DNA from: an uncultured Vibrio sp.
GTDB lineage: Bacteria; Pseudomonadota; Gammaproteobacteria; Enterobacterales; Vibrionaceae
Assembly (NCBI GenBank): GCA_947504195.1
Contig: CANNGN010000004.1
Location: forward strand, 1 to 64,000
Direction of reading: 5' to 3'
DNA: 64,000 nt
The notes under the pieces were generated by a model. That model ran no database searches. It was not told the origin of the DNA and was given only the letters and a program-made list of their open reading frames with translations. Numbering within the stretch: the stretch's first letter is position 1; each line of letters begins with the position of its first letter. The position numbers and the translations under genes are program-made. Of the stretch, positions 1-8,525 are shown piece by piece.

Positions 1-626
1 TATTCTGTGCCGTTCACTTCTAACGTGACAATATCGCCCAGTGATGCATCGCCACCGACGCTACCTGTGATGGTGACGGTGCCATCCGCTTCGGTGCCGT
101 TAATGATGTCATCGTCGGTAATCGGATCGATAGTGATATTCACGACTGGCAAAACTGCGTCTTTCACCGATTCAGCTATAACTTCTGTAGCAAAATTACC
201 GAGAGAAGAAACTTGCTCCTCCGATAATTGTGTTGCAAACGACGAAACCGTATCGAATTGAGTTTGTGCTATGGTTTCACTACCTGAGAACTCGACGGTA
301 TACGCTGATGTGATACTTGAACCTGAGGTACCACCAGCAGCTGTAGCGAACTCATCTCCCAATGCCGTGGGATCCAGTCCAGCCTCGATTTGAGAAATAA
401 TGTTATTTACATCCGCCGTTACATCAACAGGTTGTCCATCGATGATCTGCTTTGCTGAAAATTCACTTTCATCATTAATAGTGGTGATTTGGTCATGTTC
501 GAGAACAACGACACCTTCAGCCATATCTGAGCTTGAATCGACGATAGACACATTACCTAGCTTGTCGATAACGACAATTTGATCAGCAGCTACATTTGCT
601 AGTGTAAATAAAGTTCCGATACCCAT
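1..626 (-). CDS. LapA-type giant adhesin with type I secretion, N-terminal part (runs off the left edge)
   Basis: About 208 codons are present, starting at ATG 626 behind a GAGG-type ribosome site, with the rest beyond the window edge. The protein begins MGIGTLFTLANVAADQIVVI and has no Sec signal peptide. A TAAG motif (T95-A96-A97-G98) within FATAAGG matches the site where the LapG protease cuts LapA-family retention modules. From about residue 165 it passes into an Ig-like repeat (ITIDPITDDDIINGTEADG...), the type found in long arrays in RTX/BapA adhesins. By family knowledge, the N-terminal plug stays in an outer-membrane TolC-like pore and holds the adhesin on the surface until c-di-GMP falls and the protease cuts it. 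The divergent TolC-like and OmpA-like genes support this. Full length, the C-terminal RTX/secretion signal and the LapD/LapG partners cannot be seen. Confidence 0.85.
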   Translation of the reverse strand, partial: MGIGTLFTLANVAADQIVVIDKLGNVSIVDSSSDMAEGVVVLEHDQITTINDESEFSAKQIIDGQPVDVTADVNNIISQIEAGLDPTALGDEFATAAGGTSGSSITSAYTVEFSGSETIAQTQFDTVSSFATQLSEEQVSSLGNFATEVIAESVKDAVLPVVNITIDPITDDDIINGTEADGTVTITGSVGGDASLGDIVTLEVNGTE

Positions 627-1075
627 AGAATTTGCCTCGAAGCTGTTAAAGTGACTACGTAATGAACCAGGTTCATTAGCACTTAACTATCTATAATAAT
701 TGTTTATTTTGACATTTACCTGACATTATAGCAGTAATCACACATATCGCAGTTTTTCTAATCTATATTTCGAATGGATTAACAAACTCTGACAAAATAA
801 TAGAGTAACGAGGAAAGCTCGATGAATATTTACTTGTTATAAATCAGAAATATAGATTCATCTATATTAGATATATTTAAATCACTAGGCTGAAGTAATT
901 GTATTTCACATGCGTGGATTATTTTTATTTCCAAACCTAGAGTTCTGAATACGGTTGGTATATCCTTTATCGTTGATTATTAATAATTGTAGTTCACATT
1001 TATTTCTTACACTTGAGACCATCATTTTTATAAAATTGGTTTTATTTGCCTAGCCTGTTTAATAGGAGAAATGTC
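627..1075. promoter_or_regulatory. Divergent intergenic region between the adhesin and the TolC-like gene
   Basis: This stretch of about 450 bases is very A+T-rich and holds no ORF with a convincing ribosome site. It must carry the two divergent promoters. Several TATAAT-like hexamers occur, but none has a good enough -35 partner for me to name it. No terminator hairpin is visible, as expected between divergent genes. The size fits a regulated adhesion locus, but no specific operator could be recognised. Confidence 0.5.
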
Positions 1076-2392
1076 TTGAAAGCATTTCCACTCAAAATAG
1101 TCGCTTTTTCATTGTTGCTTGTTGGTAGTTCTGCTTACTCGCAAACATTGGAGCAAGCGGTCTCAGCAACTCTCGAGTCAAATCCAGAGTTAAAACAAGT
1201 TTTCAATGAATTTAAGAGTAAGGTTTCTGACTCCAACTCTTCTGCTGGTCGTTATTTACCATCTATCGATCTTGATGCAGGCATTGGATATGAAGCCATA
1301 AACCCTGCTGACTCACGCGGTACCGACGATACGGAAATGCTGCGAAAAGAAGCCACAATATCGCTTACTCAATTAATTTGGGATGGTTCAAATACATTAA
1401 ATGATATGGACCGTACTGCTGCCGAAGCTGAAGCTCAACGCTACCAAGTGCTTGCGGATGCCTCTGATAAAGCTCTCGAGGTAGCAAACATTTATTTGGA
1501 CACGGTTCAAGCATTTGAGTTAGTTCAATTAGCGGAAGATAACCTTTCAATACACAAGTCGATTTATCGTGATATTCAACGTCGCGCCGAGTCTGGTGTT
1601 GGTTCTACTGCTGATGTGAACCAGGCGGAAGCTCGTGTAGCAAAAGCTCAGGCCAACTTTCTTGCTGCACAGAATCAATTGTTTGACGCTCAAACTCAGT
1701 TTAAGCGTTTAGTTGGTGATGTTCCTCAAGATTTGATATTCCCAAATGCGGACCAAAATTATATTCCGGAAACACCAGAACTCGCATTGTCTCAAGCTTT
1801 AGAGAAACACCCGACATTGAAAGTTGCCCAAGTTGATGTCGATGCAGCTCGATTCCAATACGAGCAATCTAAAGCAAGCAGCTTACCAACGCTTTCGGTT
1901 GAAGCGAGCCATAGTTGGTACGATGACGCTGATGGGTTTGAAGGTCAGAGTACAGAAACCCTTGCTATGCTTCGCCTAAATTACAACCTTTTCAATGGTG
2001 GTAGTGATAAAGCGGATTCAGAAAGTGCAGCATACAAATTGAATCAAGCAAAGGATCTTCGAGAGAATACCTATCGTCAAGTAGAAGAAGGTATGGCTTT
2101 GTCTTGGAGTGCGTTAGAGCTTTCTATGCAACAAAAATCCTATCTTTCTGATCATGTAGATGCAGTGTCAAAAACGGTTATCGCTTATCAGAAACAATAC
2201 CGAATTGGGCAGCGTACGTTACTCGATCTTTTAAATAGTCAAAATGAGCTATTCGAAGCTCGTCAAGATTATTTAGAGACAAAATATACTGAGCAATATG
2301 CAAAATATCGTGTATTAAATGCCTCAGGTTCTATACTTGATGCTCTACGTGTTGATATCCCTGAAGAATGGTCTGAAGAGGTGAAATATTAA
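1076..2392 (+). CDS. TolC-family outer membrane channel of a type I secretion system
   Basis: An outer-membrane efflux family protein of 438 residues. I chose TTG 1076 as the start because AGGAGA (1064-1069) lies 6 bases upstream and the product then opens with a clean signal peptide, MKAFPLKIVAFSLLLVGSSA, before the mature QTLEQAV. A longer frame opens upstream at TTG 1046 but has no ribosome site and would bury the signal peptide. The protein shows the two related coiled-coil halves of TolC proteins (VNQAEARVAKAQANFLAAQ near 190; GQRTLLDLLNSQNELFEARQ near 390). It resembles the LapE/AggA subgroup more than the housekeeping TolC. It probably exports, and perhaps anchors, the divergent adhesin. 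The OmpA-like gene starts one base after its stop, so the two form an operon. Confidence 0.9.
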   Translation: MKAFPLKIVAFSLLLVGSSAYSQTLEQAVSATLESNPELKQVFNEFKSKVSDSNSSAGRYLPSIDLDAGIGYEAINPADSRGTDDTEMLRKEATISLTQLIWDGSNTLNDMDRTAAEAEAQRYQVLADASDKALEVANIYLDTVQAFELVQLAEDNLSIHKSIYRDIQRRAESGVGSTADVNQAEARVAKAQANFLAAQNQLFDAQTQFKRLVGDVPQDLIFPNADQNYIPETPELALSQALEKHPTLKVAQVDVDAARFQYEQSKASSLPTLSVEASHSWYDDADGFEGQSTETLAMLRLNYNLFNGGSDKADSESAAYKLNQAKDLRENTYRQVEEGMALSWSALELSMQQKSYLSDHVDAVSKTVIAYQKQYRIGQRTLLDLLNSQNELFEARQDYLETKYTEQYAKYRVLNASGSILDALRVDIPEEWSEEVKY

Positions 2393-2393
2393 A

Positions 2394-3029
2394 ATGACTT
2401 ATTTTAAGTATGCTTCGGCTCTACTATTACTCTCTTCATCATTAGCATTTGCTTCGGACATTGCTGATTCATCCAGTGATGAATATGAATATCTCGATGT
2501 TCCGGTCGCTAATCAACAATTTGATTTAAATGACGATGATGGTGTGATCAATGCTCGTGATTTGTGTCCTGAGACATCGATTCAAGCTAGTATCGACAAT
2601 GATGGATGTGGTGCCTATTCAGATAGTTCTGACGAGAAAGCTCTTCATATCTTATTCTCGAATGCATCCAGTGAAATCAATCCAATTTTTATTGCTCAAG
2701 TCACTGAAATGGCGAGTTTTTTAAAGGAATTCCCAGCCGTAACTATCGAGTTAAGTGGTTTTGCAAGTAAAGTGGGTAACCCTGATGCAAACCTAGCGCT
2801 CTCTAAAAACCGTGCATTATCGGTACAACAGAAGCTGATTGATGAAGGAATCGATGCGAGTCGAATTTCAATTGTCGCATACGGAGATACACGTCTCGAA
2901 GCTGAAGGTGATGATCCGATTAGCCACGCTAAAAACCGTCGTGTTATTGCATCGGTAATTGGCCATAAAGGCGACATATCCAAACGATGGACAATTTTCA
3001 CCACATTACCACGTCAAACAGACAACTAA
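2394..3029 (+). CDS. OmpA-family peptidoglycan-binding envelope protein of the adhesin locus
   Basis: A 211-residue exported protein with signal peptide MTYFKYASALLLLSSSLAFA. A short calcium-binding thrombospondin-3-like segment (NDDDGVINARDLCPETS, near 46-62) precedes a C-terminal OmpA/MotB domain (about 80-195). The domain includes the helix LSKNRALSVQQKLIDEGI and the NRR motif (HAKNRRVIAS) typical of diaminopimelate/peptidoglycan binding. It lacks the OmpA beta-barrel. The start is one base after the TolC-like stop, implying translational coupling. Proteins of this build commonly sit beside LapA-type adhesin exporters. Anchoring of the export channel to the cell wall is an inference. Confidence 0.88.
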   Translation: MTYFKYASALLLLSSSLAFASDIADSSSDEYEYLDVPVANQQFDLNDDDGVINARDLCPETSIQASIDNDGCGAYSDSSDEKALHILFSNASSEINPIFIAQVTEMASFLKEFPAVTIELSGFASKVGNPDANLALSKNRALSVQQKLIDEGIDASRISIVAYGDTRLEAEGDDPISHAKNRRVIASVIGHKGDISKRWTIFTTLPRQTDN

Positions 3030-3054
3030 TGTGACGTTAATTTAAAGTAATTAA

Positions 3055-3080
3055 ATGGCTAACATATGTTAGCCATTTTT
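3055..3080 (+). terminator. Rho-independent terminator of the tolC-like/ompA-like operon
   Basis: The perfect inverted repeat ATGGCTAAC/GTTAGCCAT (3055-3063 and 3068-3076, four-base loop) is followed by a run of T. It begins 26 bases after the ompA-like stop codon. Confidence 0.85.
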
Positions 3081-3159
3081 ATTTGTGTCTTCATTCTATT
3101 CATATCAATTTTCGCTTCGCAATGTTAACCTCCAATTTAAACTTTTAAGGGTAAACAAA

Positions 3160-3507
3160 ATGGCTAGTCAATCTGAACAATATGCAGCAGAGATCTCTCA
3201 ATTCATCTCTTCATCTCAATCAAATAAGCTAATTTGGGGATTAAGAGCCGAAGATGGTTGGCTCTCCTGTGAATCACAAGATCTCACCAAAGAGGTTATG
3301 CCATTTTGGTCAACTAAAGAAAAAGCAAGTCAACATACCATCGACGAGTGGAGTGAATTCGAAGTCATCGAAATTCCCTTAGATATTTTTGTAGAAGATT
3401 GGCTGATCACCTTAGATGAAGATGATGTGCTGATTGGTATAGATTGGGATGAAAACCTCGTTGGTGCAGAACTTGAAGCAACCACAGTTACGCAGTTATA
3501 CAAATAG
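3160..3507 (+). CDS. DUF2750 family protein
   Basis: A small acidic soluble protein of 115 residues. ATG 3160 is preferred over the further-upstream 3085 start because AAGG lies a few bases before it and the upstream part overlaps the previous terminator region. The sequence (MASQSEQYAAEISQFISSSQ..., then W-rich central strands and a C-terminal FVEDWLITLDEDDVLIGIDW segment) fits the DUF2750 family as I remember it, whose biochemical role is unknown. There is no signal peptide or membrane segment. It lies 47 bases upstream of a MazG-like hydrolase on the same strand, so the two may be co-transcribed. Family assignment is moderately sure; function is unknown. Confidence 0.75.
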   Translation: MASQSEQYAAEISQFISSSQSNKLIWGLRAEDGWLSCESQDLTKEVMPFWSTKEKASQHTIDEWSEFEVIEIPLDIFVEDWLITLDEDDVLIGIDWDENLVGAELEATTVTQLYK

Positions 3508-3554
3508 AAATAGAAAACCTTGTTACTCAAATATAGAAATATAATGGATTGAAT

Positions 3555-4127
3555 ATGCAATTTACCAAACTTACTCAACCCCTTTTTGACCACCTGTATC
3601 AAGATATTGTTGAATTTCGTTCAACATTTGATCTACCTGTAAACAATCGTTTATCGCTTGACCAAGCAGCGGATACCTTACACTCATCATTAGCGATTGA
3701 AGAGCTCACTGAACTGGCTGAAGCCCCAGATAAAGTTGAGCAAGCCGATGCGATTGTAGACACTGTTTATGTACTAATGGGCCGTTTAGTTCACCTCGGT
3801 GACGTTTCTATCAATGATAATATGGCCATTAGCTATCTGATTGAGTTACTGCTGCATGTTGCTGCTAATCGAGATATTGACTTTGTTCCGTGTTGGGATG
3901 AAGTACATAGCTCGAATATGAGTAAAGTTTGTCGTAATTTTGATGAATATAAAGAAACTGAGCAGTTTTATGCTAAACAAGGCGTGGAACTCATGCCCAT
4001 TGAAAAATCGCCGTATATCATTGCAAAATGTGCACAAGACTTCCATGGAAATGGAAAAACGATACGCAAAGGAAAAGTACTAAAATCTGTATATTATCGT
4101 CCAGCGGATCTGGCAAGCCTTGTCTAA
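3555..4127 (+). CDS. MazG-like all-alpha nucleotide pyrophosphohydrolase
   Basis: A 190-residue protein, taken to start at ATG 3555 (a TTG two codons upstream has no better ribosome site). The helical signature EELTELAEAPDKVEQADAIVDTVYVLMG (near residues 50-77) gives the EExxE plus DxxxD metal-binding arrangement of all-alpha NTP pyrophosphatases (MazG / HisE-like / DR2231 group). The family hydrolyses nucleoside triphosphates or related phosphate anhydrides to the monophosphate and pyrophosphate. The substrate cannot be told from the sequence. A lysine-rich C-terminal tail (HGNGKTIRKGKVLKSVYYRPADL) follows the catalytic domain. It may share a transcript with the DUF2750 gene. Confidence 0.8.
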   Translation: MQFTKLTQPLFDHLYQDIVEFRSTFDLPVNNRLSLDQAADTLHSSLAIEELTELAEAPDKVEQADAIVDTVYVLMGRLVHLGDVSINDNMAISYLIELLLHVAANRDIDFVPCWDEVHSSNMSKVCRNFDEYKETEQFYAKQGVELMPIEKSPYIIAKCAQDFHGNGKTIRKGKVLKSVYYRPADLASLV

Positions 4128-4383
4128 CATAATCATCATTCCAAGGTTAAAATATTAAAATTACGATAAAAAAAACCACCTTGATTTTCATCAGGGTGGC
4201 TAAGGAGACTTTATTAAAGCCTAACAAGAACGAGAATGTATCTCTTTAACTAATGCTATTTACGTGCCAAAAATACAAAACACCTCTAACCGACTGACAT
4301 ATAAAGAAATAATTGAATTCCATGACAAATGAAGACTAATTTACACATCAGTAACGATCGACGATCGTGCAAATTGCACCAAA
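4128..4383. other. Convergent intergenic region
   Basis: This 256-base gap lies between the convergent MazG-like gene and btuD. Apart from the hairpin at 4168-4199 I see no gene, repeat or operator in it. Confidence 0.5.
4168..4199 (-). terminator. Terminator downstream of btuD (minus strand)
   Basis: The CCACCTTGAT/ATCAGGGTGG arms (4176-4199) form a stem with one G-T pair and a TTTC loop. On the minus strand the stem is followed by eight T residues (A-run at 4168-4175). It lies about 185 bases beyond the btuD stop. Confidence 0.75.
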
Positions 4384-5139
4384 CTAGTCAAAGACTAAAT
4401 GAGTTCGGTTATTTACCTTTACCGCCTTAACTGATGTATCAAAGATTTTTCCAATCAGATCGGGCTCGATCACTGAATTTACCTCGCCAAAAGCTATTTG
4501 TTCCCCGTTATGGAGAACTAACGCCTTATCCGCATATTGAATCGCTCGGTTTAAGTCATGATTCGCAACCACAACCGCAATACCTAATTTCGCTACCTCA
4601 TCGATTAATTGATACAGTAGCTTTTCCTGCCCAATATCAAGTGCAGCCGCTGGTTCATCTAAAATTAATAACTGAGATGAAGGGTTAAGCGAAGGCCAAA
4701 CTTGAAGAAAAATCCCCGCAAGTCTGACTCTTTGCCATTCACCACCGGATAAATTTAAGATTGAGTCATTTAGCTTTTCACTTAATGATAAACGCTCAAC
4801 TAAAAACCTCACTATCTGCTCAAACTCTTCTGGCTTAAAGTTGATATCTTCCGGGTGAGATAACATTAAATACTGATGCACTTTTACATGAAAGCTAGGT
4901 TGGTCGTTTTGACTTAAGTATGCTCTCAATGTTGCTTGACGTGATATCGACATTTGAAGAAGATCAGCACCAGCCATGTCTACTATGCCACGCGCGGGTA
5001 ACACCCCAGCAAGCGCCGCCAATAACGAGCTTTTCCCACTTCCATTTGGGCCGATCAGGTGTATTTTCTCCCCTTTCTCAATCGAAAACGAAGATGAATT
5101 TAAACGAGTATCAACAGACAAGTTGTTAACGATAATCAT
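4384..5139 (-). CDS. btuD: Vitamin B12 ABC importer, ATP-binding protein BtuD
   Basis: A 251-residue ABC ATPase with Walker A GPNGSGKSS (near 30), signature LSGGEWQRVRLAG (near 128) and Walker B LLILDEPAAALD (near 157), followed by a switch His in ANHDLNRA. It is of usual length for BtuD and energises cobalamin import across the inner membrane with BtuC. Its start overlaps the end of btuC by 14 bases, so the two are translationally coupled. The periplasmic partner btuF is not in this window. The cobamide genes a few kb upstream support B12 rather than iron-siderophore transport, which uses very similar ATPases. Confidence 0.93.
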   Translation of the reverse strand: MIIVNNLSVDTRLNSSSFSIEKGEKIHLIGPNGSGKSSLLAALAGVLPARGIVDMAGADLLQMSISRQATLRAYLSQNDQPSFHVKVHQYLMLSHPEDINFKPEEFEQIVRFLVERLSLSEKLNDSILNLSGGEWQRVRLAGIFLQVWPSLNPSSQLLILDEPAAALDIGQEKLLYQLIDEVAKLGIAVVVANHDLNRAIQYADKALVLHNGEQIAFGEVNSVIEPDLIGKIFDTSVKAVKVNNRTHLVFD

Positions 5140-6121
5140 GGCTTTTTACTAACATCCAAATAAATACAGGTGCCCCAAATAACGTAGTGACAACACCTAA
5201 CGGCAATTCCGCGTTTGTTAATACAGTTCGTGCAATTAAATCTGAAAAGACGAGAAACATTGCACCAGCGACGGCTGAAGTGGGTAGCAAATAACGATTC
5301 TCTGTGCCAATAGCAAGGCGAACTATGTGTGGGATGACTAAACCGAGAAATCCAATAACCCCTGCTATTGCCACCGAGCAACCAACCAATAGTGATACAG
5401 CCACGATCAGTTTCCAGCGCAATTTATACACATCAATACCGAGTTGCTGAGCATGAATTTCTCCAAGCATAATCTTGTCCAATCGATTAGCCTGTTTGAT
5501 TAACCAATAAATTACGGGAAATGGAATTAGTAAGACATAAAATTGTGTAAAGCTCACCCCACTTAAGCTGCCCATCAACCAGTACATTAACTGTCTTAAG
5601 CTAAGTTCGTCGGAAAAGTAAAATGCTAGAGTGACAATGGAACTTGAAATAATACCTAAAACCACCCCCACAAGAAGTAGTCGGGTTGTCGACAGTCGAT
5701 GAACTCTTGCCATTGCCACTAAAACAACTGTAAAACTGATCGCACCTGCAATCGCTCCAGCCGTGTAGCCAAAAGTATTTGCTGCAAATGGAAAAAAAGT
5801 AATTAATACAACCATCGCGACGCTGGCGCCACCGGATACACCAATCACTCCCGGCTCAGCCAAGACATTTCTCAATAAAATTTGCAATGTTGCTCCACTA
5901 ATTGCCAACGATGCGCCAATAACAAGCGCCGCAACGAGCCGAGGAATACGCAATTGAAATAGAAGTTGTTGTTCAAGCTGGTCGAGTCCATCAAATGGAT
6001 TAATAACAAGATCACCGACAAGTGTATAGCCGATGCTGAGTAACAACATCGCTATAGTCATTCGCTTGATCGTTGACGCCCATGACTTCTGCTCTTGTTC
6101 CGCTATTTGAGAGAGATTCAT
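5126..6121 (-). CDS. btuC: Vitamin B12 ABC importer permease BtuC
   Basis: A 331-residue FecCD/BtuC-type permease with about ten hydrophobic segments and the conserved GVIGVSGGASVAMV and GFLGLVIPHIVR motifs. I chose ATG 6121, giving MNLSQIAEQEQKSWAS, because that length equals the family norm. A GTG at 6163 opens the same frame but would add 14 residues and lies inside an inverted repeat. The permease carries cobalamin through the inner membrane with BtuD, whose gene overlaps the 3' end. AstE lies 94 bases upstream on the same strand. Confidence 0.93.
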   Translation of the reverse strand: MNLSQIAEQEQKSWASTIKRMTIAMLLLSIGYTLVGDLVINPFDGLDQLEQQLLFQLRIPRLVAALVIGASLAISGATLQILLRNVLAEPGVIGVSGGASVAMVVLITFFPFAANTFGYTAGAIAGAISFTVVLVAMARVHRLSTTRLLLVGVVLGIISSSIVTLAFYFSDELSLRQLMYWLMGSLSGVSFTQFYVLLIPFPVIYWLIKQANRLDKIMLGEIHAQQLGIDVYKLRWKLIVAVSLLVGCSVAIAGVIGFLGLVIPHIVRLAIGTENRYLLPTSAVAGAMFLVFSDLIARTVLTNAELPLGVVTTLFGAPVFIWMLVKSHDYR

Positions 6122-6153
6122 AATTAGAAAGATATTCTTAGAGAGTATTAATA

Positions 6154-6180
6154 AGGGACTCACCTTAACGGCTAGTCCCT
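6154..6180 (-). repeat. Inverted repeat between astE and btuC
   Basis: The arms AGGGACT (6154-6160) and AGTCCCT (6174-6180) are perfect, with a 13-base loop. In the minus-strand transcript the hairpin follows the astE stop and is followed by TATTAATA rather than a clean T run. It could be a weak terminator, an mRNA end-stabiliser or a control of btuC translation. Confidence 0.5.
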
Positions 6181-6215
6181 AAGTTATAAATTGAAAATTT
6201 TCAACTGATGGTGAA

Positions 6216-7247
6216 TTAATCGTAAACTAACTGGCCTTGTTCAAAGCGTCCGTTAACAAGACATACCATTAACGCAGCTCTTTCTCCTATGGCGACATGG
6301 GTATTCGGAAAAATAACGGCCTCTCCATCATTCTTTGCCATCAGCGGCTTATCACCATCATGACCAAAGACTTCACCATGGATAAACGATGTAAAATTCG
6401 CGACATCTTGATCAAATAAGAATTTAAAATCGTCATGCATTCGTATGATACTTCGACTGACACGATAAATCGGAGTGTTGGTGTGCTCGACATTAATCTT
6501 TTCATTGGCTAACAGCATAGTAAGCGCTGACGAAAACGCAGCCAGCTTCGCCAAATCGTTTTCACCAAAGCGTCCTATTCGCCCTAGTTCCACAGTCACT
6601 GACTTCACTGCAAGTGTTGAAGCTGTATACCAACTAAATGTACTGGAAGGCGCGTTCGAAAGTACAACGGCTTCAATATTGCCAAGCTCTAGTACATCAA
6701 ACAGCGCTTTATCTCGTACCGCATATCGCGACTTAGGACTTATTGCAAACGTAGTATGTTTTGAATCTCGTATCGCACAATGAAGATCGAAATGCCAACG
6801 CGACTCTATTGGAGTGTCATTCCAATATTCTTGAACAAGGTATTTAAGACTTTCAGCTAGCAGGTGTTCTTTCGTATCTTCTCGGGGAGTTTCATCAAAC
6901 AGACGATTAAGGTTCTCATCAATATATCTTTTGTTTTGTTTAATCGCTTCAATATTGGCAATGATAAACAGGCAACGATGTGAGAGAGTGATATGTTCAC
7001 TCTCAATGTCAGAGACCAACTTGTTTACGAGTTCAATAGGCGCTGTTTCATTACCATGAATACCACAGGAGATCACAATGCTCTTTGACGTACCGGGATG
7101 AAAATCAGCCGGAATAACCTCAAGAACACCATTTCGAAGTAATTTGAATACGGTGCCATTGGGACTAACAAAATTAACATCAGATGGTTCAGAGTGACTT
7201 TCTAGACTATCGGTTAAAAATGATTGTTTAAATAGAAAGTGATCCAT
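6216..7247 (-). CDS. astE: Succinylglutamate desuccinylase AstE
   Basis: A 343-residue zinc hydrolase of the AstE/AspA (M14-like) family. It shows the zinc-ligand motif HGNET (H64-G-N-E67) in VISCGIHGNETAP, a second ligand near WHFDLHCAIRD (about 178) and the catalytic Glu in VTVELGRIG (about 217). It releases succinate and glutamate in the last step of the arginine succinyltransferase pathway. The other ast genes are not in this window. It is an oddity in position, sitting inside the cobalamin cluster between cobC and btuC on the same strand, with a 112-base gap upstream that could hold its own promoter. Confidence 0.93.
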   Translation of the reverse strand: MDHFLFKQSFLTDSLESHSEPSDVNFVSPNGTVFKLLRNGVLEVIPADFHPGTSKSIVISCGIHGNETAPIELVNKLVSDIESEHITLSHRCLFIIANIEAIKQNKRYIDENLNRLFDETPREDTKEHLLAESLKYLVQEYWNDTPIESRWHFDLHCAIRDSKHTTFAISPKSRYAVRDKALFDVLELGNIEAVVLSNAPSSTFSWYTASTLAVKSVTVELGRIGRFGENDLAKLAAFSSALTMLLANEKINVEHTNTPIYRVSRSIIRMHDDFKFLFDQDVANFTSFIHGEVFGHDGDKPLMAKNDGEAVIFPNTHVAIGERAALMVCLVNGRFEQGQLVYD

Positions 7248-7359
7248 TTAGCGCTCCCCGAATCGCACCTGAAAATTACCGAGCTAAAGTAATCGATGCA
7301 ATTAACAATATAGTTTCTGTAATCGTAACATTAAGTTGGTTTTAATTGTGGCTAAATTT

Positions 7360-7974
7360 TCACAATGTGACACCAATACTCTTAACCAAAAAATGATGAT
7401 TACTCCCATCAAACGTCACTTGAATATGGCTAATAGATTGATTATCAATACCCAAACTAGTAACCCATTGTGGGTTAGCCCAATCGACATTAAGAACATG
7501 AGCAAGAATCATTCTTATCGTTCCACCATGAGCAATAATCAAAGTCTCTTCGGAAAGATCATCGATAATTGAGTGCCAAGCTTCAATACAGCGCTGATTA
7601 AACTGCTCCAGTTTTTCCCCATTTGGAAGATGGGCAGACGCAGGGCTTTTCCAAAACTCTTCTAATGGCTGCCATTGATGCTTTTCAAGCGAATTAAATT
7701 CGACACCATCATAGATACCGAAATCCATCTCGCTTAAATTAGGATTAACGTTTAGAACCCTTTCTTTATTGTTTGTAGTAACCAATTTCGCCAGGTCATA
7801 ACAACGACGCAAAGGTGAACTGTAAACCTGGGAAAATGAAATATCGCTGCTTGCGATACGTCTCGAAATTTCAAGTTGCAGCGACTCTTCAACTAAGACA
7901 TCTGTTTGTCCATTGAGAGCTGGTTCTCCTAACGTTTTACCATGTCTTAGCAAATACACGTTAATTTGCTTCAT
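7360..7974 (-). CDS. cobC: Alpha-ribazole phosphatase CobC (histidine phosphatase family)
   Basis: A 204-residue phosphoglycerate-mutase-like phosphatase with the catalytic RHG motif (R10-H11-G12 in YLLRHGKT) and the second histidine in LIIAHGGTIRM. In cobalamin assembly it dephosphorylates alpha-ribazole 5'-phosphate, or the lower-ligand phosphate of the nearly finished cobamide. The start overlaps the cobU stop by four bases (ATGA), confirming an operon. Other histidine phosphatases look alike, so the name rests largely on the cobU-cobS-cobT context. Confidence 0.88.
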   Translation of the reverse strand: MKQINVYLLRHGKTLGEPALNGQTDVLVEESLQLEISRRIASSDISFSQVYSSPLRRCYDLAKLVTTNNKERVLNVNPNLSEMDFGIYDGVEFNSLEKHQWQPLEEFWKSPASAHLPNGEKLEQFNQRCIEAWHSIIDDLSEETLIIAHGGTIRMILAHVLNVDWANPQWVTSLGIDNQSISHIQVTFDGSNHHFLVKSIGVTL

Positions 7975-8516
7975 AAAGAGCCTTTTAATGACATAGGAAT
8001 GCCAGCAACAACCAAAACGACATTATCAGCCACACTCGCCACTTTTTGATTCATCCATCCCGCATGATCAACGAACAGACGCGTTGCCTTCCCCAATGGT
8101 ACGACACCAAAACCAACTTCATTTGATACTAAAATGACATTCGCATCACTGTTTTCCAACTTACCAACTAGTTGCTCAACTTTCTCTAATAATTCCAATT
8201 CCTCGATATCCCGCCCGTCATTGTAAATAACGTTATTTAGCCAAACGGTTAAACAATCGACTAAAATCGTGTCTTTTGTTGAAAACTGTTCTAGTTGTTG
8301 TGACAGGTTCACAGGAGCAAGATGCTCTTGCCACTCACTCCCTCTACGCTGTTGGTGATGAGCAATACGCGCTTTCATTTCGTCGTCAAATGCAACCGCA
8401 GTAGCGACGTAATGTAATGAAGAGCTGCCTTTTTTACTGTCATCAAGTTTTGCTTTGGTTTCTGCGAAGCTCGATTTACCACTTCTTGCTCCTCCCAATA
8501 TAAGCGTGATTGGCAT
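7971..8516 (-). CDS. cobU: Adenosylcobinamide kinase / cobinamide-phosphate guanylyltransferase CobU
   Basis: A 181-residue protein with Walker A GGARSGKSSF (8-17), the usual length of CobU. A conserved histidine in IAHHQQRRG (near 53) is expected to carry GMP, and ILVDCLTVWLNN forms the Walker B strand. It phosphorylates adenosylcobinamide and transfers GMP to give AdoCbi-GDP for CobS. It lies 9 bases after cobS and overlaps cobC by four bases. Confidence 0.95.
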   Translation of the reverse strand: MPITLILGGARSGKSSFAETKAKLDDSKKGSSSLHYVATAVAFDDEMKARIAHHQQRRGSEWQEHLAPVNLSQQLEQFSTKDTILVDCLTVWLNNVIYNDGRDIEELELLEKVEQLVGKLENSDANVILVSNEVGFGVVPLGKATRLFVDHAGWMNQKVASVADNVVLVVAGIPMSLKGSL

Positions 8517-8525
8517 ACAACTTCC

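Noticed and set aside
7..582. Two plus-strand ORFs (7-261 and 400-582) over the adhesin
   Set aside because: They are antisense to the adhesin reading frame, Ser/Thr-rich in the way of shadows, and have no ribosome sites.
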